DNA of 54,203 nt from Candidatus Omnitrophota bacterium. Its GTDB lineage: Bacteria > Omnitrophota > Gorgyraeia > JACQQV01. Below, one piece after another: positions 14,961 to 22,830 of the stretch (positions are counted from its first letter, which is position 1; the number at the start of each line of letters is the position of its first letter). The stretch lies in contig JACQQV010000011.1 of NCBI GenBank assembly GCA_016206785.1, positions 1 to 54,203 of the forward strand, in the 5' to 3' direction. A program made the translations under genes and the position numbers. Under the pieces are notes generated by a model. The model was not told the DNA's origin. It made no database searches and worked only from the letters and a program-made list of their open reading frames with translations.

Positions 14961-15893
14961 TTAAGTTAAAAGAAGTCTTTTCGTTTCTTGAAAGGAGAGT
15001 GGTGCACTTCGTAAAACAAGCACAACCGACACGCCCAAAACCGCCGCTCCCGTCACGACATGAAAACTCGTAAGGGTCGCAGACTTTTGGGTCAAGACGG
15101 TCGAAATCCCTAATAACAGTTGAGCAAGCGTCAGCAGATCAAGTAGGAAAAGCGAAGACAGGATACGGCTCTCTTTTGTGTATATTTTTATGCAAACCCT
15201 ATTGAGCCAGCATAACACAATAGCAATAACGATTGCGCCCAGAAGATGAATGAAGAAAAGAATTTCGGGAATGGCTAAACCAGAACCGGTATGACGCATG
15301 AGTGAGCCCAATATCAATTGGACATAAACAAGTATACCGAAAAGAAGAGACAATCTTAGGATCCTCGGGTTCACCCCGTTAGAGATTCCATCTCTAACGG
15401 GGTCAACATCCCTTGCGCTTTTCTCGGCCAACTCCCGCTCTTTCGATTGGCTGTACGCAATAAGAATAGTGAAGATAAAAAAGGTTTGAGCCAATACCGC
15501 GTGAGAAACAGAGATGGGGGTTGGTAAGAAAAATAAGACGGTCAACCCGCCGAGCAGGCCTTGGACAGCGACAGCCGCGAATGAACAAAAACCCAACGTG
15601 CGAACCCATCGTCTTTTCTCTGCCACGCCAAGCCAGATCGCAAGACAAAGCGTTAGACAACCGGCCAGTGCTGCCACCATCCGGTGGCCATGTTCATAGA
15701 AAACGCCCCCCACCATGGGAGGAAAGAGCGTGCCGTAAGAAAGCGGCCAATCCGGGACGGCCAAACCGGAACCGGTGCTTGTCACCATCCCCCCTACAAA
15801 AATTAAAAAGAGGGTAAAGAAACAGGTGAATTTTGAAAAATGTCTTAATCCGACGTTAGTTCCAGAAATCGTCATGCTTTTCATCTTTACCAC
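14961..15893 (-). CDS. ctaA: Heme A synthase
   Basis: Oxidises heme O to heme A, which together with CoxA indicates an aa3-type enzyme. The ~310-residue membrane protein has eight helices in two similar halves. The family motifs are GGMVTSTGSGLAVPDWPLSYG, FYEHGHRMVA and LGSLMRHTGSGLAIPE, with paired His heme ligands. The start is uncertain: GTG 15893, ATG 15884 or ATG 15875 (MTISGTNVGL). All three overlap the end of coxB. Confidence 0.92.
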   Translation of the reverse strand: MVKMKSMTISGTNVGLRHFSKFTCFFTLFLIFVGGMVTSTGSGLAVPDWPLSYGTLFPPMVGGVFYEHGHRMVAALAGCLTLCLAIWLGVAEKRRWVRTLGFCSFAAVAVQGLLGGLTVLFFLPTPISVSHAVLAQTFFIFTILIAYSQSKERELAEKSARDVDPVRDGISNGVNPRILRLSLLFGILVYVQLILGSLMRHTGSGLAIPEILFFIHLLGAIVIAIVLCWLNRVCIKIYTKESRILSSLFLLDLLTLAQLLLGISTVLTQKSATLTSFHVVTGAAVLGVSVVLVLRSAPLSFQETKRLLLT

Positions 15894-16632
15894 TGGAGGC
15901 AGACTGTTCTAAAAGCCACGCCTTAAATTCTTCAAGGCTGTGAACGGTTAAAAAGCCACGCATCCGATAATGACCTAGGCCGCAGAGTTGCGCACAGGCA
16001 ATCTCCCATGATCCTTTTCGGATCGGGGTGAACCAAACAGGGATGCGCATCCCGGGAATGACATCTTGTTTCACGCGCATGACCGGAAGGGAGAAACTAT
16101 GCATCACATCACGGGAAGTCAAATAGATAAGAGCGGTTTTGCCCACAGGAAGGTGCAGCTGGTTAATGGTAGTGACATCGTCAATGCCAGCCGGGTCATC
16201 GGGACTAAGACCCATCGGGTTTGATTGTTTGTCAAAAAATTTCCAGTCTGTTTTACCGAATATTCCATCAGGGCCGGAATAATGGATATTCCAAGCAAAT
16301 TGTTCCGCATTGACCCTCACTTCAAAGACATCACCCCCGCGGGGGAGGGCGACGACGTTTTTTACCCAGAAGGGAATGGAAAATCCTAAAAGGATTACCG
16401 CCTCAAACAGGACAATCCCCATTTCAACAACTGTTGAGACATGGGAATGAACGCCTTTATAGTTGGCCTTCGGGTTTCTTTTCCTTCGGAACTTGAATAA
16501 AACGACAACAAAATACACACTCCATCCGATAAAGAGGAGAAACATCAAGATGTGAATCAGATAGATAACCCTATCGACTTCATATCCGTGTGCGGAGGCC
16601 ACAATGGGCAGGAATTGTTTCAAGAAGCGCAT
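15856..16632 (-). CDS. coxB: Cytochrome c oxidase subunit II
   Basis: Carries the CuA centre that accepts electrons from cytochrome c. The 258-residue protein has two transmembrane helices (about 22-47 and 70-92) and a cupredoxin domain with a complete CuA site: H178 (DVMHSF), C213, C217, H221 and M224 (CAQLCGLGHYRM). The aromatic patch FAWNIHY is present. No fused heme c domain follows; the protein ends in a charged tail. It overlaps the preceding small ORF by 13 bases. Confidence 0.96.
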   Translation of the reverse strand: MRFLKQFLPIVASAHGYEVDRVIYLIHILMFLLFIGWSVYFVVVLFKFRRKRNPKANYKGVHSHVSTVVEMGIVLFEAVILLGFSIPFWVKNVVALPRGGDVFEVRVNAEQFAWNIHYSGPDGIFGKTDWKFFDKQSNPMGLSPDDPAGIDDVTTINQLHLPVGKTALIYLTSRDVMHSFSLPVMRVKQDVIPGMRIPVWFTPIRKGSWEIACAQLCGLGHYRMRGFLTVHSLEEFKAWLLEQSASSGKDEKHDDFWN

Positions 16633-16739
16633 CCCCTTTCGCGTTTACGAATACTTAAGAAAAATTTTGCAAAGAGAGCCAAAACCACGACCGTAATGGC
16701 CAATAAACAAAGGACCGATGCCCGCAAGGCGATATTCAT
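16620..16739 (-). CDS. Small single-helix membrane protein in the cox operon
   Basis: A 39-residue frame, MNIALRASVLCLLAITVVVL followed by a basic tail (SIRKRERGCAS), with one transmembrane helix. AAGGA lies 8 bases before the ATG. It overlaps the coxB start, giving coupling. The frame is open to 16811, but the upstream part overlaps the previous gene. It may be a small accessory subunit; no family is recognised. Confidence 0.5.
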   Translation of the reverse strand: MNIALRASVLCLLAITVVVLALFAKFFLSIRKRERGCAS

Positions 16740-16770
16740 CGGATCATCCTTGAGAGGCGAGAAGCAGACG

Positions 16771-16971
16771 CTACACCAAAGTTTTAGTTTTTTTGATAAA
16801 GGAGATTTCATAGATCACAAGGCCCATGGCAGTGACGAGCGACAGGATGGCTGTGACAACGTAAGAGGCGCCACGAAGTTCGTGGTATTGGACAAACCCC
16901 CAATAGGAAAATCCCAAGCATAAAAGGACGGCGGAGGTCATAAAGACAATGTGGAACTCTTTAAGGGACAT
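16771..16971 (-). CDS. Small two-helix membrane protein in the cox operon
   Basis: About 67 residues starting MSLKEFHIVFMTSAVLLCLG, with two transmembrane helices and a basic C-terminus. It overlaps the end of coxD by 11 bases. A longer start at 16986 is possible. The family is unknown; the position between subunits IV and II suggests an accessory or assembly protein. Confidence 0.6.
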   Translation of the reverse strand: MSLKEFHIVFMTSAVLLCLGFSYWGFVQYHELRGASYVVTAILSLVTAMGLVIYEISFIKKTKTLV

Positions 16972-17251
16972 GGCGGAGTCCTTCATAAACGTTCAATCGA
17001 CCAACGAGAACGAGCCCCATCATGACGATGAAAAGAAATAGTGTGGAAAGGAGAAGGATGTGGATTATCTTTCTCTCAGAGAGTAGATGCATAAAAAAGG
17101 AGGCGACCAAAGATCCTTTAAAGGTGGCGATCAAAAGCGCGATGAAAATGGCCAGTGCGATACCGAGATGAAGTCTACGGACAGTGACCGTCATGGCGGT
17201 GAGGAGCAAGAGGGCAAGTCCTACACCTACATATTTTTTAGAATCTTTCAT
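16961..17251 (-). CDS. coxD: Cytochrome c oxidase subunit IV (prokaryotic type)
   Basis: A 96-residue, three-helix protein of the prokaryotic cytochrome oxidase subunit IV family: HLGIALAIFIALLIATFKGS, SFFMHLLSERKIIHILLL and FLFIVMMGLVLVGRL. The ATG at 17251 overlaps the coxC stop in an ATGA. The frame extends upstream to 17305, but that part lies inside coxC. Confidence 0.85.
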   Translation of the reverse strand: MKDSKKYVGVGLALLLLTAMTVTVRRLHLGIALAIFIALLIATFKGSLVASFFMHLLSERKIIHILLLSTLFLFIVMMGLVLVGRLNVYEGLRHVP

Positions 17252-17847
17252 AAGAGATAGAGGATCGGGAATAGGAATATCCAGACCAAATCGACAAAGT
17301 GCCAATAAAGACCTGCAATTTCAATGCGGTTTGTAAATCTTTCTGGCTCGGATTGCCACATGTTGGCTCCAGGCCCCCAAAAATAGGTATTCACCCCAAT
17401 ACCCCCAAGAACATGCAGGGCATGGAGGCCCGTGAGCGTAAAATAAATGGCCCAAAATGTGCTTTTACCTGGATAGAGATGATGCTCAAACTTTGGGATA
17501 TATTCAAGGAATAATTTCACAACGATAAAGAGTACCGCCAAAATAATGGTGAACCCCATGTACATTTTATATTTCCCCAGGTTCTTTTCCTTTAATGAAA
17601 CCCAGGCAAAGACCATGGTCACACTGGATGAAATGAGGACTACGGTGTTGAAAGTACCAAGGGGAATGCTTAAGAGACTGGCCCCCAGTGGCCAGTGGAG
17701 GGCTCCCAAACGAAGAATGACATAGGTGGCAAACAAAGCGCCAAAGAGCATGACTTCTGAAGCCAAAAAGAGCCAGATGCCGAGTCTTGCGTTGTATAAC
17801 CCCGTATCTTCCCGGGCTTTGACAGTATAAGGGATCGCATCCATCAC
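17248..17847 (-). CDS. coxC: Cytochrome c oxidase subunit III
   Basis: A 199-residue membrane subunit with five helices, the short form of subunit III. Typical stretches are LGIWLFLASEVMLFGALFAT, GFTIILAVLFIVVKLFLEY and GLHALHVLGGIG, with the C-terminal EIAGLYWHFVDLVWIFLFP. It starts 3 bases after the coxA stop codon. Confidence 0.95.
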   Translation of the reverse strand: MMDAIPYTVKAREDTGLYNARLGIWLFLASEVMLFGALFATYVILRLGALHWPLGASLLSIPLGTFNTVVLISSSVTMVFAWVSLKEKNLGKYKMYMGFTIILAVLFIVVKLFLEYIPKFEHHLYPGKSTFWAIYFTLTGLHALHVLGGIGVNTYFWGPGANMWQSEPERFTNRIEIAGLYWHFVDLVWIFLFPILYLL

Positions 17848-17850
17848 GAT

Positions 17851-19578
17851 TTAAGGTTCATTTTGCGGCGTAAAATCTCTGGAGGCCCCGGGGACACTGT
17901 ATTCATAAGGACCACGATAGACGGTAGGCGTTGTCTCAAAATTGCCGTGACCGGGGGGTGTCGGCGTCTGCCATTCCAAGGTGGTCGCTTCCCACGGGTT
18001 GTCCGACGTCACTTTTTTCCCTTTGAAAATACTAAAGACAAAATTGAAGATAAATGGGAGTTGCGCCACAGCCAAAGCCCAAGCCGAATAGGAGCTCACT
18101 TTGTTTAAAGACAAAACGCCTTGGGCATGGGCATACTGGAGTCCTCCGTCATACAACCGGCGAGAGACCCCCGCGAGTCCCTGGATCAGCATCGGGAAAA
18201 ATATGGCATTCATGAGTAAAAGGGATGGCCAGAAATGAAGTTTCCCCAAAAATTCATTCATCTGTCTTCCCGTAAACTTGGGAAACCAATGATAGATTCC
18301 CGCAAAAAGGGCAAAAATGACCCCCGGGGCCACCACATAATGAAAGTGGCCGATGACGTAATAGGTGTCATGAAGATGAATATCCGAGACAGAAAGGCCC
18401 AGAGGAAGGCCTGTCAAACCGCCCATGCCAAACATCGGCAGAAACGCTAAAGCAAAGAGCATCGCCGTGTTCAATCGGATCGATCCGCCCCAAAGGGAAA
18501 TGAACAAACAAGAGAGTATCACAACGGAAGGGATCGATATAATCATCGTTGTCGCCTGGAAAAACGAACTCATCGCCGTTCCCATCCCGGTCAAAAACAT
18601 ATGATGTGCCCAGACGATAAACGACATGAATCCAATAAAGAGTACCGAATAAACCATCGATGTGTACCCCCAGAGGGGTTTTCGGATATTGTTGGCGATA
18701 ATTTCAGCCACAATACCCATTGCCGGAAGTAGGATGACATATACTTCAGGGTGGGCTAGGAACCAGAAGAGATGCTGCCACAAAAGGACACTCCCTCCCC
18801 CGCTACCCTTTAAAGGCTCCCCACTAATCATCAAACCGCTTGGTAAAAAGAAACTGGTGTGGGCGAGACGATCCATGAGTTGCAGGATTCCCGCGGCTTC
18901 AAGAGGGGGAAAAGCCAACAAGAGGAGAAATGCGGTCACGAGCTGAGACCACACAAAAAAGGGGAGGCGCATAAAGGTCAAGCCTTCTGTTCGTAGTTGC
19001 AAGACTGTCGTGATGAAATTGATGGATCCGAGTAATGAGGAAGTAATGAGAAAAACCATCCCTATGAGCCAGACCGTCTGTCCGATCGTCGCGATATCGG
19101 CCAAGGGTGGGTAAGAAGTCCAGCCGGAGGAGGCTGCCCCACCGGGGAGTATAAAACTAAAGAGCATCGTGAGACCCCCAAGAAAAAAGACCCAGTAACT
19201 CGCCATATTGAGCTTCGGAAAGGCCATATCCGGGGCGCCTATTTGAAGCGGAACAAGGAGATTCCCAAAACAGCCGACCCCTAACGGCACAACACCCAAG
19301 AAGACCATAATCGTCCCATGCATCGCCCCTAATTCATTGTAGAATTCTGGAAGCATAATCCCCCCCGGGGCCCTACTTTCTCCAAAGAATTTCCCTATAA
19401 AAGGAATGGCCGTGCCGGGAAAGGCAAGTTGCCAGCGCATGAGCATCATGAGAGAAAAGCCGAACAAAAGAAAAAAGAGGGATGTCAATCCATACTGAAT
19501 CCCTATGACTTTATGATCGATGGAGAAAAGATATTTTCGAAAGACATGCATTCGGTGGGAATCGTGGTGAGGATTCAT
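17851..19578 (-). CDS. coxA: Cytochrome c oxidase subunit I
   Basis: Catalytic subunit of the aa3-type heme-copper oxidase. In 575 residues, heme a ligands H87 and H413, heme a3 ligand H411 (GHFHYVV), CuB ligands H276, H325 and H326, and cross-linked Tyr280 (HPEVY) are all present. D-pathway residues D117 (GAPDMAFPKLN) and E278 are kept. The K-pathway Lys (K354 in Paracoccus numbering, which matches here by eye) is Ile: IPSVVILSCLF where TGIKIF is expected. The stop of the cupredoxin gene and this ATG share an A (TAATG). Confidence 0.98.
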   Translation of the reverse strand: MNPHHDSHRMHVFRKYLFSIDHKVIGIQYGLTSLFFLLFGFSLMMLMRWQLAFPGTAIPFIGKFFGESRAPGGIMLPEFYNELGAMHGTIMVFLGVVPLGVGCFGNLLVPLQIGAPDMAFPKLNMASYWVFFLGGLTMLFSFILPGGAASSGWTSYPPLADIATIGQTVWLIGMVFLITSSLLGSINFITTVLQLRTEGLTFMRLPFFVWSQLVTAFLLLLAFPPLEAAGILQLMDRLAHTSFFLPSGLMISGEPLKGSGGGSVLLWQHLFWFLAHPEVYVILLPAMGIVAEIIANNIRKPLWGYTSMVYSVLFIGFMSFIVWAHHMFLTGMGTAMSSFFQATTMIISIPSVVILSCLFISLWGGSIRLNTAMLFALAFLPMFGMGGLTGLPLGLSVSDIHLHDTYYVIGHFHYVVAPGVIFALFAGIYHWFPKFTGRQMNEFLGKLHFWPSLLLMNAIFFPMLIQGLAGVSRRLYDGGLQYAHAQGVLSLNKVSSYSAWALAVAQLPFIFNFVFSIFKGKKVTSDNPWEATTLEWQTPTPPGHGNFETTPTVYRGPYEYSVPGASRDFTPQNEP

Positions 19579-20297
19579 TAGGGTTTTGAGAAAGTAAAGT
19601 CAAGTTCTTTCGTCTCCCCCTCAGCCAAGGTGACCGTCGCTTTTTGAGCAGGCAGTTTTTCATGCCAGGCCTCTACTTCATAGGTGCCGGCCGGGAGGTT
19701 ATCAATCTTGTATTGGCCATTCGGTTGTGTCACGTAAAAGAAGGGGTGGTTCATGACAGTGATCCAGGCCCCCATCCAAGGGTGGACGTCGCACTTGATC
19801 GGAAAAGGGGCGACTTCGACTTTGTCGAATGTCTTTGTGGCTTCTTTGCGGAATTGTGGCATCGCCATGTTGAACTCTGCGTTAATCTTAGGGAGCACAT
19901 GGAGATTGTGTAAGGTCCCGTCGGGATTTAGGAATTTGATGGGTTGACCCACCATGACGGAAATCACGTGCGGGCTGTATCTACATCCCTCCTGCGTCAA
20001 CACGAAGGGTTCAGTAGGGGTGGGGTACGTTTTAGAAGGAAGACCGCTTGTCACGCGGACAAGCGCATTTCCTAAGGTCTTCGTTGTTTCGTCGCCGAGG
20101 ACAAGGGTTTCCGGGAAAACCTCTCCCGAATGTTTTGCCAAACAGACCGGGTCGGCCTCCATTTTGATCCCTTTAAACTTGGGGATTTCACCCTGATAGG
20201 TGGCTTTTCCGGTGAGTGAGGCCGCATCACTACGTGTCCCTATGAAGAACAACGTCGCTAAAACAATAACGGCAATTAAAATAAAACGCTTTTTCAT
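19578..20297 (-). CDS. Secreted cupredoxin-like protein with C-terminal carboxypeptidase-regulatory-type domain
   Basis: A 239-residue exported protein (signal peptide about 1-26). The middle domain has copper-site candidates H130/H133 in LHNLHVLP and C169-x2-H172-x2-M175 in KCDVHPWMGAW, a plastocyanin/azurin-like pattern. The last ~50 residues (GQYKIDNLPAGTYEVEAWHE) resemble the beta-sandwich CarboxypepD_reg domain. As first gene of the cox operon it may donate electrons to, or carry copper for, the oxidase; that is inference. A GGGGAG ribosome binding site and a good promoter precede it. Confidence 0.82.
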   Translation of the reverse strand: MKKRFILIAVIVLATLFFIGTRSDAASLTGKATYQGEIPKFKGIKMEADPVCLAKHSGEVFPETLVLGDETTKTLGNALVRVTSGLPSKTYPTPTEPFVLTQEGCRYSPHVISVMVGQPIKFLNPDGTLHNLHVLPKINAEFNMAMPQFRKEATKTFDKVEVAPFPIKCDVHPWMGAWITVMNHPFFYVTQPNGQYKIDNLPAGTYEVEAWHEKLPAQKATVTLAEGETKELDFTFSKP

Positions 20298-20322
20298 GGT
20301 TACTCCCCTCTTTGATTATTCT

Positions 20323-20351
20323 ATGTTACTATAACGATCCGTTTTTGTCAA
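20323..20351 (-). promoter_or_regulatory. Promoter for the cytochrome oxidase operon
   Basis: TTGACA (20346-20351), 17 bases, TAACAT (20323-20328) on the minus strand, with a ~20-base leader containing GGGGAG before the cupredoxin ATG. Confidence 0.7.
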
Positions 20352-20368
20352 GAAGGCTACGCGAATGA

Positions 20369-20731
20369 TTATTTACGGAACCGCTCGTATTGCATGGCGA
20401 GGGGGTGGCTGAAGGGTTTCAGATGCTTAGGGATGTCAAATTCTCTAAAAAGGCTGCCGCATCGATAGCAATTCACAATCGTGGGAACACGTTTGTACAA
20501 AATCCAATCGATGAGGGCGAAGATGGGCAAGCTCAGTCCGTACGTCCATGGAACTAAAGCGATCCCGATCGCCACCACAAGACATCCGAGGGTTTGGTTA
20601 AAATCTTTGGAGAGATAGAACTGAAGACATTGACAAAGCGCACAACGATCAAAAAGGGTGTCGAGACTATCAATTTTTCCTATTTGCTTGGCACAATGAG
20701 GACAAGTCAGATCACCTTGGCGAGCCTCCAC
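20369..20731 (-). CDS. Zinc-ribbon membrane protein, start uncertain
   Basis: The GTG-initiated frame of 120 residues has CxxC pairs (CPHC, CALC, CYRC), a KDFNQTLGCLVVAIGIALVP membrane segment, ALIDWILYKRVP and a C-terminal KPFSHP. The same frame continues upstream without a stop to about 20815 and adds another pair, YQCNQCKQSC, that proteins of this kind normally have. There is no ATG, GTG or TTG in that extension. An ATT at 20794, 10 bases after AAAAAGG, could be the true start, or an indel has occurred in the A-rich stretch. Function unknown. Confidence 0.65.
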   Translation of the reverse strand: MEARQGDLTCPHCAKQIGKIDSLDTLFDRCALCQCLQFYLSKDFNQTLGCLVVAIGIALVPWTYGLSLPIFALIDWILYKRVPTIVNCYRCGSLFREFDIPKHLKPFSHPLAMQYERFRK

Positions 20732-20829
20732 CTCACAGGACTGTTTGCATTGATTGCATTGGTATGTAATAGTTTGCTTTTTTGAATTTTTAATTGTAAT
20801 TTTGCCTTTTTCGTTTCACCTTTTAAATT

Positions 20830-21645
20830 TCACAATGCGACACCATACTTCACCAAATAATATTTATACGCAAGGTCCCCCATGAGGACAGAAACTAAAA
20901 CGACATAGAGGACCCCTGTTGCGGACTGGGTGTTTTTGAATTTTAAAATCTCTTTCACAAAAAATAATGCAATGAAAGGAAGGAGTGCCCCGAAACATAT
21001 GCCAATCCATAATAGAAATCCCTCCACTCCCATCAAAAAATTGATCGTAGTCATTTTGTCCCCCCCGTACAGCATTTTCCCGAAAAAGAGAAAATAGAAG
21101 TCCCAAAGGATTCGAAGTCCCAGTAAGGTCCAAAGGACGTTATTGGCGCGCCTTAAATGGTCGATGGGGAGCCCCCGGACGTTCAGGTAATGATGCCCCA
21201 AGGTCATGCTGTGCAAAGAAGAAGAGAGGATGAGGCCTGCAAGGATACTGACAGCGGTTATCCCTTCTTTAAACGGAAGGTGAGGAAGCAGTTCTAATTG
21301 CGTCCGAGCAAAAGCAAAAAGGCCCAATAGAGTCGAGAAAACGATAAAAAGAGCTTGAGGAGTTTCTTTTTTCCAATAGAAAAAGGTAAGTAAGGCGAGT
21401 GAGAAAAACCATAGGATGAGAAGACCCTTCGTGAAAGAGGCAAGGTCGCTGGTCAGAAGATAAACAGAAACCACCCCGCCCATCACAAGCGGCATGCCCA
21501 AATGAAACCGATGGAATCCCCCTTTTATAGGAGACCTCGCATGAATCAAAAAGCAAAGGGGGTAGAAAATACCGAGACCTAAGAATGTGAGTGTAGAAAT
21601 AATCCTCAACATGTCTATAAATGAGGGCTTTGGGTCATGAAGCAT
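20830..21645 (-). CDS. Conserved multi-pass membrane protein, unknown function
   Basis: Up to 271 residues with about eight transmembrane helices. A striking conserved-looking stretch is SLHSMTLGHHYLNVRGLPID, with paired His residues that could bind heme or metal. A TGCTATAAT extended -10 element ends at 21646, immediately before the first ATG (21645). Transcripts from it would therefore favour the Met at 21612 (MLRIISTLTF). The neighbours (cox operon, zinc-ribbon protein) hint at respiration, but no family is recognised. Confidence 0.75.
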   Translation of the reverse strand: MLHDPKPSFIDMLRIISTLTFLGLGIFYPLCFLIHARSPIKGGFHRFHLGMPLVMGGVVSVYLLTSDLASFTKGLLILWFFSLALLTFFYWKKETPQALFIVFSTLLGLFAFARTQLELLPHLPFKEGITAVSILAGLILSSSLHSMTLGHHYLNVRGLPIDHLRRANNVLWTLLGLRILWDFYFLFFGKMLYGGDKMTTINFLMGVEGFLLWIGICFGALLPFIALFFVKEILKFKNTQSATGVLYVVLVSVLMGDLAYKYYLVKYGVAL

Positions 21646-21654
21646 ATTATAGCA
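21646..21654 (-). promoter_or_regulatory. Extended -10 promoter for the membrane protein
   Basis: TGCTATAAT on the minus strand. It lies directly before the first in-frame ATG, so translation likely starts at a later codon. Confidence 0.5.
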
Positions 21655-21697
21655 GAAGTGGAGAAATCGGGATGAGGTAAGAAATGAAGAGGGAGGG

Positions 21698-21730
21698 AAA
21701 AAAGCGGGCCCGGTATCAAGCCGGGCCCGC
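21698..21730 (-). terminator. Rho-independent terminator of csp
   Basis: GCGGGCCCGG, a 7-base loop, CCGGGCCCGC and six T on the minus strand, 12 bases after the csp stop. A 10-bp GC-rich stem and a T tract make a strong intrinsic terminator. Confidence 0.92.
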
Positions 21731-21741
21731 GGCCTTTCAGG

Positions 21742-21942
21742 TTATAGTTTCACCACGTTTGTGGCCTGTTCGCCTTTAGGGCCCTGCGTGATATCAAATT
21801 CAACAGATTGGCCTTCTGCTAAAGACTTGTAACCATCCCCTTGAATCGCGCTGTGATGTACGAAGACATCTTTGCCCGATTCAGGAGTAATAAATCCATA
21901 ACCTTTTTGGTCACTGAACCACTTGACAATTCCTTTTGCCAT
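21742..21942 (-). CDS. csp: Cold-shock domain protein (CspA family)
   Basis: A 66-residue RNA chaperone that melts RNA secondary structure. RNP1 (KGYGFITPE) and RNP2 (DVFVHHSAI) motifs are present, and the ends [17 protein letters not shown] and [10 protein letters not shown] are canonical. AAAAGGAGG lies 9 bases upstream of the ATG. It is a single-gene unit with its own promoter, a ~115-base structured leader and a terminator. The leader suggests control by RNA structure. Confidence 0.97.
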   Translation of the reverse strand: MAKGIVKWFSDQKGYGFITPESGKDVFVHHSAIQGDGYKSLAEGQSVEFDITQGPKGEQATNVVKL

Positions 21943-21971
21943 TACTCACTACCTCCTTTTCGTAACATTTA

Positions 21972-22055
21972 TAGTAAATAATGGCAGAATAAAAATACCG
22001 CAAGGTGAGTTCATCTATACCTTGCGGTCCTAGATCTCTAATCCCTTATTTACTA
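21972..22055 (-). promoter_or_regulatory. Structured csp leader with a terminator-like hairpin inside a long-range helix
   Basis: Inner hairpin: CCGCAAGGT, 12-base loop, ACCTTGCGG (21998-22027), followed on the minus strand by TATTTTTATT. Outer helix: TAGTAAATAA at the predicted 5' end (22046-22055) is perfectly complementary to TTATTTACTA at 21972-21981, just before the ribosome binding site. The layout resembles an attenuator or thermosensor. Confidence 0.7.
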
Positions 22056-22063
22056 CAGAGAAT

Positions 22064-22092
22064 AGTATACCTGAGAAGCCTTGACTTGTCAA
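22064..22092 (-). promoter_or_regulatory. Promoter for csp
   Basis: TTGACA (22087-22092), exactly 17 bases, TATACT (22064-22069) on the minus strand. The predicted start is near 22057, giving a ~115-base leader. Confidence 0.8.
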
Positions 22093-22143
22093 GTGGAAAA
22101 TTGACCGGCACCCCTCTGCCCGTCAGGTTAAATTGTTTCTGGT

Positions 22144-22689
22144 TCATGGGTCCTCTATCACAATTTCCTCAATCCGAATCGGCTCCAGGGGCTTATCCTG
22201 CGCATCGCGCTTTACGTTTGCAATGGCATGCACCACCTCCATCCCTTCCGTGACCCGCCCAAAGACCGAGTGATGGTCATCGAGCCAGGGGGTCGGCACT
22301 TCGGTGATAAAAAACTGGCTTCCGTTTGTATCCGGACCCGCATTCGCCATGGAGAGGACCCCCGGTCGGTCATGGCGGAGGTTCGGTGAAAATTCATCCT
22401 TAAAGGTATACCCCGGCCCTCCCATTCCGGTACCGGTCGGGTCGCCGGTTTGAAGCATAAATTTCGGGATCACGCGATGAAAAATAATCCCGTTATAAAA
22501 CCCCTTACGGGCAAGCGTCAGGAAATTTTCAACTGTTTTTGGCGCTTCCTTCGGGTAAAGTTCGGCGCCGATCTCTCCCTTGGTGGTCTTAAGCGTAATC
22601 TTCACACTCCCCTCCTCTGTATATCCCCTCGTTGTTAAAAAGAGAACTGCTGCGGCAACGCACAAAAATCCCTTTCCTTCTTTTAACAT
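22144..22689 (-). CDS. ppiA: Secreted peptidyl-prolyl cis-trans isomerase, cyclophilin type
   Basis: A 181-residue cyclophilin that speeds prolyl isomerisation during folding in the periplasm. An N-terminal signal peptide ([16 protein letters not shown]) precedes the domain. Family motifs are [40 protein letters not shown] and [11 protein letters not shown]. It is not tightly linked to the genes on either side. Confidence 0.93.
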   Translation of the reverse strand: MLKEGKGFLCVAAAVLFLTTRGYTEEGSVKITLKTTKGEIGAELYPKEAPKTVENFLTLARKGFYNGIIFHRVIPKFMLQTGDPTGTGMGGPGYTFKDEFSPNLRHDRPGVLSMANAGPDTNGSQFFITEVPTPWLDDHHSVFGRVTEGMEVVHAIANVKRDAQDKPLEPIRIEEIVIEDP

Positions 22690-22735
22690 GGATGTTTCTC
22701 TCTTTCTTAAGAATACTGAATAGGTGTCGCGTCCC

Positions 22736-22799
22736 CGGAATTTACTCGGTGGGTACCCTGGGCCAGACTTCTGTCCTACCCAATAACGAAATTCCGATA
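22736..22799. repeat. Imperfect palindrome, REP-like remnant
   Basis: CGGAATTT and AAATTCCG flank a ~50-base centre with an inner GGGTA/TACCC pair. The flank GGTGTCGCGTCCCCGGAATT resembles sequence seen beside REP/Y1-transposase elements, from memory. No second copy was found in the window. Confidence 0.35.
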
Positions 22800-22830
22800 A
22801 AACCCCTTACCTTTATCTTCTCATCGGGCT

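Noticed and set aside
21988-22027. Hairpin plus T tract as a simple terminator of ppiA
   Set aside because: A strong promoter for csp (22064-22092) lies between ppiA and the hairpin, so the hairpin is inside the csp leader; termination of ppiA may be a second role.
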